From positions 1 to 64,000 of the forward strand of contig JAZSQB010000038.1 of the NCBI GenBank assembly GCA_045537695.1: 64,000 nucleotides of DNA. The letters run 5' to 3'. Below are positions 1 to 7,933 of this stretch, in pieces (the stretch's first letter is position 1; every line of letters begins with the position of its first letter). The stretch comes from RGIG2041 sp045537695. Its GTDB lineage: Bacteria; Bacillota; Clostridia; UBA1381; UMGS1253. The notes below the pieces were generated by a model. The model made no database searches, was not told where the DNA came from, and saw only the letters and a program-made list of their open reading frames with translations. Both the position numbers and the translations under genes were made by a program.

Positions 1-210
1 CATCCTTGGCAAAATGCGCGTTTACAGTATAACCGACACTCTGTGTGAATGTATTCTGTTCTATAATTCAATGTACCATAAATCCAAAAGAAAATCAATG
101 CACAATTTAATTTTTCTATTGTTTTTCAACAAAAACAGCACCCGCAAAAGGGCGAGTGTTCTTAGGGATACAACGCCTTAAAAAGCAATATTTTGGCAAA
201 TAGCTGTGTT

Positions 211-249
211 AAAAACGACCAAAATCCGTTAGGATGTCGGTCGTTTTTG
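211..249. terminator. Terminator-like hairpin
   Basis: A 10-base perfect stem (211-220 / 239-248), with a small internal ATCC/GGAT helix, has an A-run on one side and a T-run on the other. It fits an intrinsic terminator usable from either strand. It lies inside the larger inverted-repeat element. Confidence 0.6.
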
Positions 250-330
250 CCTTGCTCTTTATCCAAACTATTACCTTTTAAGGTGCCTTTGGCAGTTTTA
301 GACGAGGAATTTTGTCGGAAAGAGGAACAT

Positions 331-369
331 AAAAATACGCATCATACTCGCGTATAATGCGTATTTTTT
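331..369. terminator. Terminator-like hairpin after rpsI
   Basis: A 12-base perfect stem (331-342 / 357-368) is bounded by A-tracts and T-tracts. On the minus strand it is the first strong hairpin after the rpsI stop and is the likely end of the rplM-rpsI transcript. Confidence 0.6.
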
Positions 370-462
370 GTGAACTATTTTCGGTAAATTACCGGCTAAA
401 GCCGTTGTATCCCTAAGACCACTCGCCCTTGCAGATGCTGTAATGTTTTGAAGTAATACAGA

Positions 463-858
463 TTATCTCTTTGAGAACTGTGGAGCTCTTCTTGCAGCCT
501 TGAGTCCGTACTTCTTTCTTTCTTTCATTCGCGGATCGCGTGTGAGGAAACCAGCCTTCTTCAGAGCGCCACGAAGTTCAGCGTCTGCCTCTAACAGTGC
601 ACGTGCAATACCGTGACGGATTGCACCGGCCTGACCTGTGAAACCGCCGCCGGAAACGTTCGCAATAACGTCGAACTTAGCAGCTGTATCTGTCAGCGTA
701 AGCGGCTGACGAACGATAACCTTTAAAGTTTCCAGACCGAAATAATCGTCTAAATCTCTCTTATTGATGGTAACATTACCCTTGCCCGGAACAAGACGTA
801 CTCTTGCAACGGAGCTTTTTCTTCTACCTGTGCCGTAAAAAACTGTGTTCTTTGCCAT
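463..858 (-). CDS. rpsI: 30S ribosomal protein S9
   Basis: This is ribosomal protein uS9 of the small subunit, whose C-terminal tail reaches towards P-site tRNA. The 131-residue product has the usual length, the YGTGRRKSSVARV opening, the GQAGAIRHGIARAL core and a basic C-terminus ending in FSKR. The ATG at 858 is preceded by an AGGAGG-type ribosome site. It follows rplM by 14 bases, the conserved L13-S9 operon order. Identification is certain from sequence and context. Confidence 0.98.
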   Translation of the reverse strand: MAKNTVFYGTGRRKSSVARVRLVPGKGNVTINKRDLDDYFGLETLKVIVRQPLTLTDTAAKFDVIANVSGGGFTGQAGAIRHGIARALLEADAELRGALKKAGFLTRDPRMKERKKYGLKAARRAPQFSKR

Positions 859-872
859 GTTCGTCTTCCTCC

Positions 873-1310
873 TTATTTAATCTCGCCGTTCCAAACTTCC
901 GGCTGCTGTGCTGCATTGTTGTGCTCTGCGCCCTTGTAGATACGAACGCGTGTCAGAGCCTTTGCGCCCAGTGTGTTGTGCGGCAGCATACCCTGGATTG
1001 CCATGTACATAGCCTTATCGCTGTTTTCAGCCATCAGCTTGTTGTAATGGATTTCCTTGAGGCCGCCAACCCAACCTGTGTGGTGGTAACGAACTTTGTT
1101 CTCAAGCTTCTTACCGGTAAGGATTGCCTTATCGGAATTGATGATGATTACATGATCGCCGCAATCCACATTCGGTGTGAATGTCGGAAGATGCTTACCG
1201 CGCAGGATGTTCGCTGCAGCTGCTGCTACGCGACCGAGCGGCTTATCTGTTGCGTCAATGATGTACCATTTTCTTTTCAGATCACTTGCTTTTGCCATAT
1301 AGGTGCTCAT
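873..1310 (-). CDS. rplM: 50S ribosomal protein L13
   Basis: This is ribosomal protein uL13, an early assembly protein of the large subunit. The 145-residue product shows the family core: KWYIIDATDKPLGRVA near the N-terminus, GDHVIIINSDKAILTGKKL, and the MLPHNTLGAKAL segment. The ATG at 1310 follows an AAGGAGGAAC ribosome site. A TTGACA/TAAAAT promoter lies about 50 bases upstream, giving a short leader. rplM is first in the two-gene operon with rpsI. Confidence 0.98.
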   Translation of the reverse strand: MSTYMAKASDLKRKWYIIDATDKPLGRVAAAAANILRGKHLPTFTPNVDCGDHVIIINSDKAILTGKKLENKVRYHHTGWVGGLKEIHYNKLMAENSDKAMYMAIQGMLPHNTLGAKALTRVRIYKGAEHNNAAQQPEVWNGEIK

Positions 1311-1357
1311 GATAGTTCCTCCTTATTCTTCTATAACCTTCTCAAAGTCACTCCGTT

Positions 1358-1386
1358 ATTTTAATACAATCCGTTTCGCTTGTCAA
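1358..1386 (-). promoter_or_regulatory. Promoter of rplM-rpsI
   Basis: Read on the minus strand there is a -35 TTGACA (1381-1386), a 17-base spacer and a -10 TAAAAT (1358-1363). The leader to rplM is only about 45 bases. The rest of 1387-1527 is AT-rich and no gene is seen. Confidence 0.8.
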
Positions 1387-1527
1387 CAACTTTTTTAAAA
1401 AAATTTAATTTACATTTTCAAATCTCTTTAAATCGCATCAAATCTATCTCAATCTCTTTATTTCTAATTTTGCATTTTTACAAAAATATTATAAAAATGA
1501 GAAAAGACATCCGATTGGACGCCTTGT

Positions 1528-2433
1528 CTATGCCGATAATATTTCCGCCAATAAACGTATATGGTTAAAAACATAAAGTAAAATCAATATAAGGAAGCAA
1601 ATACTGATACCGAAACGCTGATTTTTATCTCGGCGCACCTTGTTTTCTTTCCCGTGAATTTTCACCAGCATCATCATAGCAAAAAAGAAACCAAACGCCA
1701 AAAGGCCAATTAAAAAGATCTGCACCGCCAGCCAAAGTGTCTGCAATTCCGTCGGCATCAAATAGCTCAGATAGCTCCTTGTCAGCGAGAAAAAGTTCGC
1801 CGAAAAATGCATCAGCATCGCCGGATACACCGAGTTCGTCTTTAAAACCACAATGGCGAGCACAATGCCCAACACCCATGTATAAACAAAGCTTGCAACC
1901 GTCATATGCAGAAGCGCAAACATCGATGCCGCAGCAAGCACAGCAAACAGAGCGCCATAACGCTCATATTCCCGCAAAATAATGCCCCGGCAAAATAACT
2001 CTTCCAAAATCGCAGGCAATAAACAAAGCACGATAATGCCTATAATAAATTCCGTCACACTTGTCGGCGCCTGCGTGCTGACCATTTCAAATGCTTCATA
2101 ACCGGACAAATAGTTCTGTATCGGCGCATTGAACACCGTTGCAAAGCCGTTGGCACCAATGCCGAATAAAATCCAGATGCCTACACTGCCCGGCGCAATC
2201 GGCTGCAAGCGGTAAAACGCACCGCGATGCACATTACGCGTACGGTCATACAGCAAAAGCACAATCGCAAGCGGCAGAGAAGAACACAGCACAACACGCA
2301 TATGTTGCGGCAGTTCCGGACGGAACACATCCACCAATGCCGTTGCACCCGAAAGCAAAAGTATAAATATGAGCGCAAAAAAGCATGCACGCTGATGCGC
2401 TGTTTTTTCCTTAATCCTCTTGAGCTTCCGCAT
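1528..2433 (-). CDS. CPBP family intramembrane glutamic protease
   Basis: This is a polytopic membrane protein of the CPBP (CAAX protease / bacteriocin-processing, Abi) family. The motifs visible are the EELFCRG box, followed by FALLHM with its histidine, and HFSANF near the fourth conserved site. About eight hydrophobic segments are present. I chose the ATG at 2433 (MRKLKRIKEK), which has AAAGG eight bases upstream and overlaps the end of the DJ-1 gene by 23 bases; a longer frame reaches 2523 but lies deeper in that gene. The product is about 301 residues. Substrate unknown; roles in bacteriocin immunity or peptide processing are family knowledge only. Confidence 0.85.
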   Translation of the reverse strand: MRKLKRIKEKTAHQRACFFALIFILLLSGATALVDVFRPELPQHMRVVLCSSLPLAIVLLLYDRTRNVHRGAFYRLQPIAPGSVGIWILFGIGANGFATVFNAPIQNYLSGYEAFEMVSTQAPTSVTEFIIGIIVLCLLPAILEELFCRGIILREYERYGALFAVLAAASMFALLHMTVASFVYTWVLGIVLAIVVLKTNSVYPAMLMHFSANFFSLTRSYLSYLMPTELQTLWLAVQIFLIGLLAFGFFFAMMMLVKIHGKENKVRRDKNQRFGISICFLILILLYVFNHIRLLAEILSA

Positions 2434-2965
2434 ACTGCATTGCCTTTCTGACTTCTGCTGCCTTATCCCAGCCTGCAAGCAAACCGGCAAGCAGGAAGCC
2501 GAAGTCCGATGCGCGACCCGCACCCTTTGCCGTTATGATATTGCCGTCACAAACCACGCCGTCTTCCAAGGTTTCCGCACCGGCCAGTTCCGGTTCAAAA
2601 CCAGGGTAGCAGGTCGCTTTTTTACCTGCAAGCAAACCCAGATGTCCAAACACCGACGGTGCGGCACAAATTGCTGCAATATATTTGCCCTGCGCATTCG
2701 CTGCTTTCAACGCTTCTGTCACACGTGCATCCTTTTCCAAATTCGGCGTACCCGGAATACCGCCCGGCAGCACAAGCATCTGTGCATCCGCAAGCGAAAC
2801 TGCTTCCGGCAAAATATCTGCTTCTACACAAATACCGTGCGAACCTGATACAACTTTACCGGTAACCCCCACCGTTTTTACTTCTACACCGCAACGGCGC
2901 AAAATATCCACAGGTGCCAGTGCTTCTATTTCCTCAAAACCCTCTGCAAGATATACATATACCAT
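2411..2965 (-). CDS. DJ-1/PfpI family protein (YajL-like)
   Basis: This 184-residue protein of the DJ-1/ThiJ/PfpI superfamily resembles bacterial YajL. It opens with a YLAEGFEEIEALAP segment carrying the conserved glutamate, and the nucleophile elbow reads AAICAAPSVFG with the reactive cysteine. Family members are proposed to repair glyoxal-type damage or act as oxidative-stress chaperones; which applies here is not shown. TAGGAGGGAA precedes the ATG at 2965. It is translationally coupled to the CPBP protease and lies downstream of the glycosyltransferase on the same strand. Confidence 0.9.
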   Translation of the reverse strand: MVYVYLAEGFEEIEALAPVDILRRCGVEVKTVGVTGKVVSGSHGICVEADILPEAVSLADAQMLVLPGGIPGTPNLEKDARVTEALKAANAQGKYIAAICAAPSVFGHLGLLAGKKATCYPGFEPELAGAETLEDGVVCDGNIITAKGAGRASDFGFLLAGLLAGWDKAAEVRKAMQYAEAQED

Positions 2966-2989
2966 CTCATTTCCCTCCTAGTATGCATT

Positions 2990-3011
2990 AAAGCCCGCAA
3001 AAGCGGGCTTT
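2990..3011. terminator. Hairpin between glycosyltransferase and DJ-1 gene
   Basis: A 9-base perfect stem AAAGCCCGC / GCGGGCTTT has a four-base loop. The T-run on the minus strand is weak, so it may only attenuate transcription into the DJ-1 gene, for which no separate promoter is visible. Confidence 0.5.
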
Positions 3012-3014
3012 CTA

Positions 3015-4277
3015 TTATTTTCTGTTAAATTCCTCAATCGAAATCTGACGGGTGTGCTTTGTATGCGACCACTCTGTCTTATTCTTATCGATAATACCCT
3101 GAATGGTAATCGGAATCCAAGTAAGATTATATACGATAAATGTAAGATAGCCCCAGAACATACGCAGGGTGAACTCTTTTCTCTCATGTGCAATAACCAG
3201 CGGCATATACATCATCTGCAACACAACAAAGGTGTTCCATACCATTGGAGTAAACAGAAAGCTCATCTGATAAAAACCGATGTCACCATCCGGGTAGGCA
3301 ATCTGGAGCCATGCAAACAACGTAACCAAACCACTTGCAATAACACGCGCCGGCTGAATCAGATATACTGCACAGTCAAAGCACATAATTTTCTTTTCCT
3401 TAAACGCCTTCTTCATCAGCTTGCCGAAGAAACGGCTTGCTACATCGGCGTGACCCTGCATCCAACGCTTCCTCTGCTTCCAGCTTGCACGCAAACCAAT
3501 CGGCTTTTCATCATAAATAATCGCATGATGCGCCCAGCCAACCTTTTCGTCATTCAGCGCAAGCTTCATTGTAAATTCCATATCCTCTGTCAGGCAGGTT
3601 GCACCCCACCCAAGCTTCTTTAAAAGCTCTGTTGCCATAACAAAACCTGTACCGGACAGCTGGCAGGAAAGACCGAGATTGTGTCTTGCTAACTGGAACA
3701 CACGACTGACAGACCAGAACGAGAACGAATACGCACAGGTAATCCAGGAGTCAAACGGATTTTTGGAATCCACGTAACCCTGTACCACGCGGTAACCCTT
3801 GTTAATCTGCTTGTTCATTTCGGCCAGAAAGTTTTTGTCTACAAGATTATCTGCATCAAAAATACCGATGTAGTCGTATTTTTTCTCCATGTTGAAAATC
3901 TTTTCAAACATCCATTCCAATGCAAAACCCTTGCCGCGCTGTGTCGTATCAAAGCGCTCGTAGACCAATGCGCCGTGCTCGCGGGCAATCTGCGCAGTAT
4001 TATCGGTACAGTTGTCTGCAATTACAAAAATATCATACGCTTCGCGCGGATAGTTCAGCGCATCTAAGCTATCGACCATATTGGCAATAACCATTTCCTC
4101 GTCGTGTGCCGCCACTAAAAGCGCAAATGTGTTTGTTTTGTTTTCCGTTACTGTTTTCTCCTTTTTCGGAATAAAACCGAAAATACCGATGACAAAGTAA
4201 TACATTGTGATTGCCAGCGCTGCAAGCTGCAACACCATGGTAAACACATTTAATACCTCTAAAACAATATCCGGCAT
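3015..4277 (-). CDS. Membrane glycosyltransferase family 2
   Basis: This processive-type GT2 enzyme of about 420 residues has an N-terminal membrane segment, a nucleotide-sugar domain with DNCTDNT and the metal-binding DADN motif, an acceptor-side TEDME, the QRKRWMQG box typical of polysaccharide synthases, and several C-terminal membrane helices. The likely role is polymerising or adding a sugar to a surface glycan at the membrane; the sugar is not predictable. The ATG at 4277 (MPDIVLEV) follows AAGGAGCG; a longer in-frame extension upstream lacks a ribosome site. A TTGCTT-17-TATACT promoter lies at 4353-4381. Confidence 0.88.
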   Translation of the reverse strand: MPDIVLEVLNVFTMVLQLAALAITMYYFVIGIFGFIPKKEKTVTENKTNTFALLVAAHDEEMVIANMVDSLDALNYPREAYDIFVIADNCTDNTAQIAREHGALVYERFDTTQRGKGFALEWMFEKIFNMEKKYDYIGIFDADNLVDKNFLAEMNKQINKGYRVVQGYVDSKNPFDSWITCAYSFSFWSVSRVFQLARHNLGLSCQLSGTGFVMATELLKKLGWGATCLTEDMEFTMKLALNDEKVGWAHHAIIYDEKPIGLRASWKQRKRWMQGHADVASRFFGKLMKKAFKEKKIMCFDCAVYLIQPARVIASGLVTLFAWLQIAYPDGDIGFYQMSFLFTPMVWNTFVVLQMMYMPLVIAHERKEFTLRMFWGYLTFIVYNLTWIPITIQGIIDKNKTEWSHTKHTRQISIEEFNRK

Positions 4278-4352
4278 TTTTAATCGCTCCTTTTCTTTTT
4301 TCCGGACCTCTGGTCCGCCCACACATCTTTCTTCCCTAAAACTCCATAATGA

Positions 4353-4381
4353 AGTATACACTAATTTTTTGTAAAAAGCAA
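4353..4381 (-). promoter_or_regulatory. Promoter of glycosyltransferase gene
   Basis: On the minus strand there is TTGCTT (4376-4381), 17 bases, then TATACT (4353-4358). The leader holds a 6-base hairpin (4303-4308 / 4312-4317). The 4278-4622 gap is AT-rich and otherwise holds the divergent promoter at 4541-4569; no convincing gene is seen in it. Confidence 0.65.
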
Positions 4382-4540
4382 TATTTAAAATTTACAGTTC
4401 GTTTACATTTTTATACCATACTTCTGTTCATTTTATCTATTTCTTGCTTTTATACAGCTTTTTCGTGCAATACCTTCTGTATTTCGTTCATAAATTGTCG
4501 TAATATTGCCCCTGTTTTTTTTATTTTTTGGATTATTTAC

Positions 4541-4569
4541 TTGACGAAATATCATTTATCGTTTAAAAT
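4541..4569 (+). promoter_or_regulatory. Promoter of the M23 peptidase gene
   Basis: TTGACG (4541-4546), a 17-base spacer and TAAAAT (4564-4569) lie 54 bases before the start codon. Confidence 0.7.
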
Positions 4570-4622
4570 ATATTTAACAAATTTGTAATACTTTTGAGTT
4601 AAATTACTATGGAGGTACGGAA

Positions 4623-6722
4623 ATGGGCGACAGAAAGTCAGATCTGTTTAACAAATTTAAAAAAAATAAACAGTATAATGACGGCTATCTTACAGGCGAA
4701 CATACGGACGCTTCCTTTTCCGCGGTAGATATTTCAATTACAGACTTGAAAGACATTTTGCAGCAGATGCGATCCGGGAAAAATGCTCTGTCTGCAGAAA
4801 AACTGAAAGTACGGGAAGTCGCAACATCAAAAATGCCTATTTCCGTACAAAAATCGTTAGAAGAGGACGTACCAACACAATCGTTATATACAATTAAGAA
4901 GCGCAGCAGCCATACAACAATTTCCAAAGAAGACATTATGCGCGAAATCCGCGAAAAAGCACGCGCGGAAGTGCGCTCCAGTTATGCACAAACACAGACA
5001 CTGGAGGTAAAGGAAACACAAACAGTTGTCGAACCGCTGCAGGCGCAAACCAAATTTCATGAAACACTGGATAAAATTGCTGCACAGGACACGCCAATAA
5101 AAGAAACGGTATATAACCCTGCGCAGGAACCGGAAACCAAACCAACAGACTCCATCGTGGCGCCTGTCGAAGAAAAGCCGGCAGAAAAATTGATTGCAGA
5201 AGAAAAAACAAGGGAAGAAGAAAAACCGGCTGTACAGGAAAGCGTAGTCAAAGAAGAAAAACCGGTCGTTAAGGAAAAGCGGGTTATAAAAGAAACTGCA
5301 CAAACAGATTACGAAAGCCCGTTTGGACAGGTGCACGCCGACAGCGTAAAAAAAACAAGCCTTTCCGAAGCATTTTTCAGCTTTATAGACTATATTAAGA
5401 TGGAACGCAATAAAAAAGCGGCAGCGGTTTTTGCTTCTGTTGCAGCAGCCCTAATTGTTGTTGCAACATTTTCGGCAAATTTTTCCTTTGCTTATGCTGC
5501 CCGTGTAAATGGAAAATACGTCGGCATTGTTAAGGAAAAAGCACCATGCCAAACCTTTATTGCAGAAATTAACAATATATTGGATTCTGTCGGAGAAGCG
5601 GAAAAAATCGACGAAAAGGTTTCTTTAGTGCCACGCATCATCAAAAAAGACGCTTATACACCGGAAGAAGACTTGCGTAGTGCAATTTTTGCACTCAGTG
5701 ACGGTGTGCAGAATATGTTTGTGATTTATGCCGGCACCACATCGCTTTGTGCACTGCAGAGTATGGATGCAGCAAAAGAAGCAATCAATTCCTTTGAAAT
5801 GCTTTACACAAACGGAGATGAAAACATAAAATTTGCCACCAGCGAGCCGTTGACCATCAAAGAAGAACCGGTACCGTTTAAAACTTGCAAAAATGTTGGT
5901 GAAGCCATCAACATCTTAAACGGTACAGATAAAAAAGAAGGCGAATATGTCGTAAAATCCGGTGATACACTTTGGTCCATCGCCCGCGCTTATGATACTA
6001 CGGTAGATGATTTAATCAGTTTAAATCCAAACAAAGCAGACGAAATTCAAATTGGGGATACGCTCCGCGTTATGGCATACAACCCGGCAGTTACCGTAAC
6101 CACGGTTGCGCGTATAGAATACGATGAAACCGTTGACTATACAACTGAAGTAATAGAAACAGATTCCATGTATCGCGGAAACAACAAAATTACCCAGGCG
6201 GGTGAGGACGGCAAACGCCACATCGTAGCAGACCGTGTTAAGGTAAACGGATTGGAAGTACGTCGTGATATTATAGAAGAAACCATTATCAAGGAACCTG
6301 TAAAACAGATTAAAAAGGTCGGCACCGCTGAGCCGCCGAAGGGCTACGGTACTGGAAGTTTTATCCGCCCATGCAATGGCACGATTTCTTCTTATTTCGG
6401 TACACGCCGCAGTGGATACCACAAGGGTATTGATATTGCAAACGCTTATGGCACACCGATTTATGCAGCGGATAACGGCAGAGTTATTTATGCCGGCTGG
6501 AACAATGCAGGATTTGGAAGATTGGTAAAACTCGATCATCAGAACGGCTACGTTTCCTACTATGGGCACAACAGCCGTATTGTTGTAAAAGTCGGTCAGG
6601 CTGTCAATAAAGGAGATGTTATTGCTTATATGGGCTCCACCGGCAACTCCACCGGCAACCACTGCCATTTTGAATTGTATAAAAACGGCAAGCTATTAAA
6701 TCCATACAGTTATATTTTCTAA
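4623..6722 (+). CDS. Membrane-anchored LysM-G5-M23 cell-wall endopeptidase
   Basis: The 699-residue protein has an unusual layout. Residues 1 to about 260 are charged and low-complexity, rich in EEKPxxxE repeats, and lie before the only membrane segment (about 261-290), so they should be cytoplasmic. Outside follow a linker, a LysM domain (about 440-484), a G5-like domain (about 488-566) and a C-terminal M23 metallopeptidase (about 578-699). Zinc-site residues are visible: H600 and D604 in HKGID, and H680/H682 in HCH. It should bind and cut peptidoglycan. GGAGG lies 8 bases before the ATG. It could be a sporulation or division hydrolase; the context does not decide. Confidence 0.9.
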   Translation: MGDRKSDLFNKFKKNKQYNDGYLTGEHTDASFSAVDISITDLKDILQQMRSGKNALSAEKLKVREVATSKMPISVQKSLEEDVPTQSLYTIKKRSSHTTISKEDIMREIREKARAEVRSSYAQTQTLEVKETQTVVEPLQAQTKFHETLDKIAAQDTPIKETVYNPAQEPETKPTDSIVAPVEEKPAEKLIAEEKTREEEKPAVQESVVKEEKPVVKEKRVIKETAQTDYESPFGQVHADSVKKTSLSEAFFSFIDYIKMERNKKAAAVFASVAAALIVVATFSANFSFAYAARVNGKYVGIVKEKAPCQTFIAEINNILDSVGEAEKIDEKVSLVPRIIKKDAYTPEEDLRSAIFALSDGVQNMFVIYAGTTSLCALQSMDAAKEAINSFEMLYTNGDENIKFATSEPLTIKEEPVPFKTCKNVGEAINILNGTDKKEGEYVVKSGDTLWSIARAYDTTVDDLISLNPNKADEIQIGDTLRVMAYNPAVTVTTVARIEYDETVDYTTEVIETDSMYRGNNKITQAGEDGKRHIVADRVKVNGLEVRRDIIEETIIKEPVKQIKKVGTAEPPKGYGTGSFIRPCNGTISSYFGTRRSGYHKGIDIANAYGTPIYAADNGRVIYAGWNNAGFGRLVKLDHQNGYVSYYGHNSRIVVKVGQAVNKGDVIAYMGSTGNSTGNHCHFELYKNGKLLNPYSYIF

Positions 6723-6725
6723 CCT

Positions 6726-6766
6726 AAAAAGAGGTATCAAAACAATTTGTTTTGATACCTCTTTTT
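6726..6766. terminator. Bidirectional terminator
   Basis: An 18-base perfect stem (6726-6743 / 6749-6766) has A- and T-runs at its ends. It separates the M23 gene (plus strand) from the convergent spoVM operon (minus strand) and can serve both. Confidence 0.9.
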
Positions 6767-6783
6767 ACAACTGTATACCATGC

Positions 6784-6852
6784 TTACATTTTCAAAATAG
6801 CTTTCGTAAGCCCCACCAAAAATTTGGGCATTTTCCAAACAACAATTTTCAT
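6784..6852 (-). CDS. spoVM: Stage V sporulation protein SpoVM (22 residues)
   Basis: A 22-codon frame reads MKIVVWKMPKFLVGLTKAIL followed by KM. Aligned by eye with the 26-residue Bacillus subtilis SpoVM it keeps the K-x-P-K-F-L-x-G-hydrophobic-x-K/R-A-x-L pattern, including the proline at residue 9, known to matter for recognition of the convex forespore membrane. In that organism SpoVM is an amphipathic helix that anchors SpoIVA and starts coat assembly. A strong AAGGAGG lies 8 bases before the ATG. It follows a second tiny membrane-peptide frame by 15 bases and ends at the bidirectional terminator. The C-terminus is four residues shorter than the Bacillus form. Assignment rests on the motif, length and start signal. 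Confidence 0.85.
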   Translation of the reverse strand: MKIVVWKMPKFLVGLTKAILKM

Positions 6853-6867
6853 ACAGATAGCCTCCTT

Positions 6868-7023
6868 CTACTTTTTGATGCAAATCAACAGGCATAAAAG
6901 AATGACTAGCATGGCCTCCACGCCTGCAATCAGCTCAAGCGGAAACAACAGAGCCACTGCAATACCAATGCTGATTGCAATCATTACCCACGCAACATAC
7001 TTTAAAATGCATCCCAAATGCAT
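6868..7023 (-). CDS. Small hydrophobic membrane peptide upstream of spoVM
   Basis: The frame encodes 51 residues from ATG 7023, or 49 from TTG 7017. GGGAGG lies only 2 bases from the ATG but 8 bases from the TTG, so the TTG start (reading GCILKYVAW onward) looks better placed. The peptide has two hydrophobic stretches split by FPLELIAGVEA and ends in KK, which suggests a membrane hairpin. It lies 15 bases before spoVM on the same strand, so the two should be cotranscribed. I recognise no family. The spoVM context suggests a mother-cell sporulation membrane peptide, which is inference. Confidence 0.6.
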   Translation of the reverse strand: MHLGCILKYVAWVMIAISIGIAVALLFPLELIAGVEAMLVILLCLLICIKK

Positions 7024-7069
7024 CGCCTCCCACCAAATACAGTTGCTCTGTTTTGGGTTTTTCTACTCT

Positions 7070-7077
7070 ATTATATG
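7070..7077 (-). promoter_or_regulatory. Possible sporulation-type -10 for the spoVM operon
   Basis: On the minus strand this reads CATATAAT followed by A, which fits both the CATAnnnTA -10 of mother-cell sigma K and the CATAnnAT form of sigma E. An ACACA stretch lies roughly 15-20 bases upstream. A vegetative reading would need a 19-base spacer (TTGCAC to TATAAT). It lies about 47 bases before the first start codon. Confidence 0.4.
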
Positions 7078-7110
7078 GAATATCCCTCAAATGTGTGCAA
7101 CAGAAGCACA

Positions 7111-7139
7111 TTGACAAATTCATAGAAATATGATAGGAT
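7111..7139 (+). promoter_or_regulatory. Promoter of the 7178 gene
   Basis: TTGACA (7111-7116), a 17-base spacer and TAGGAT (7134-7139) lie about 40 bases before the ATG, back to back with the spoVM operon promoter region. Confidence 0.6.
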
Positions 7140-7177
7140 TAATTTATAATCTTATTGTAAAAAAACAGGAGGCTTTT

Positions 7178-7915
7178 ATGAAAAAAATATGGAAAATCAT
7201 TATAATTGTTTCTCTTGGGGTGCTCCTGTTACTTGGCGGTCTTGCGTATTGGCAAAAAGACAACATAAAAGCGCTTTGGATTGCTGCAAATTACAGTATT
7301 GATGAAATTGAAAAACAGAGGGGTACGCAAGACGCCGATTTAAAAAAACAACTGGAAAGCTATTTTTCGGATGGTATGCGTGACTTTACACCGGAAGAGG
7401 AAGAACAAATTGAAAAGGGGGAAGCTACGAAGCAACAAATTCTGGCAAAAATAGTTGCAGAAGCAGCCAATAAAACGTCCTATGCCATTCCGGATACAAC
7501 TGCAGAGCAACCTGCGTTAACCGCGCCCAATGCATCGAAAAATGAAACGACATCCGCGCCTTTGACCAATGTGGCCGGCAGTGACATTGTCAGTAAATAT
7601 ATGGTACAGATTTATGCATTGGAAGGGCAGTATATCGGCAAAATTGAAGGCTTGATTTCTTCTGCCATTGCAGAATATAAAGCCGGAGGCGGGGGCGGTA
7701 AATCGGCAAAAATATCTATTGCGGCAGGCTATGTCGGGCGGGCAACCGCACTGGAACAAGAATGTGATGCGCAATTGGCCGCCACTCTTTCCAATATGAA
7801 AGCAGAATTAACCGCTGTCGGAGCAGACACTTCGATAATCGGAACCATTCAAAGCGCCTATGCAAGTGAAAAAGCATCTATGCGCGCATACTATATCAGT
7901 AAATACGGTAAATAA
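7178..7915 (+). CDS. Membrane-anchored extracytoplasmic protein, unknown function
   Basis: The product is 245 residues, starting at the ATG that follows ACAGGAGGC. An N-terminal MKKIWKIIIIVSLG helix serves as signal-anchor or signal peptide. The rest is predicted extracytoplasmic: a charged helical region (about 45-105), a Thr/Ala/Asn-rich linker, a short glycine run and an alpha-helical C-terminal half with heptad-like spacing. No catalytic motif or family is recognised. It precedes a four-helix membrane protein by 18 bases, so the pair probably works together. No function is proposed. Confidence 0.7.
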   Translation: MKKIWKIIIIVSLGVLLLLGGLAYWQKDNIKALWIAANYSIDEIEKQRGTQDADLKKQLESYFSDGMRDFTPEEEEQIEKGEATKQQILAKIVAEAANKTSYAIPDTTAEQPALTAPNASKNETTSAPLTNVAGSDIVSKYMVQIYALEGQYIGKIEGLISSAIAEYKAGGGGGKSAKISIAAGYVGRATALEQECDAQLAATLSNMKAELTAVGADTSIIGTIQSAYASEKASMRAYYISKYGK

Positions 7916-7933
7916 CAAATTGGAGGAAATTGA

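Larger units (their letters stand above)
134..441. repeat. Nested inverted-repeat element beside rpsI
   Basis: Two 28-base arms at 148-175 and 403-430 are reverse complements with one mismatch, and the match continues imperfectly outward to ACAGCA (134-139) and TGCTGT (436-441). Inside lie two further perfect stems: 211-220 with 239-248, and 331-342 with 357-368, both A-rich on the left and T-rich on the right, so each could terminate transcription on either strand. It sits just downstream of rpsI on the minus strand. It could be a small non-autonomous mobile element (MITE-like) or a structured 3' end of the ribosomal protein operon. No coding frame was recognised in 1-462, and nothing else was recognised in 1-133. 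Confidence 0.75.

Noticed and set aside
1311..1357. Possible L13 autoregulatory leader
   Set aside because: The leader is only about 45 bases and I could not fold a convincing L13-leader structure by eye.
804..1364. 186-codon plus-strand frame over rpsI/rplM
   Set aside because: Cysteine-rich shadow of two certain ribosomal protein genes.
4349..4588. 79-codon frame in the divergent promoter region
   Set aside because: Composition is AT-driven (Phe/Ile/Tyr/Cys rich), it has no ribosome site and it overlaps two promoters.
6752..7114. 120-codon plus-strand frame after the M23 gene
   Set aside because: It has no ribosome site, begins inside a terminator and lies over the better supported spoVM operon on the other strand.
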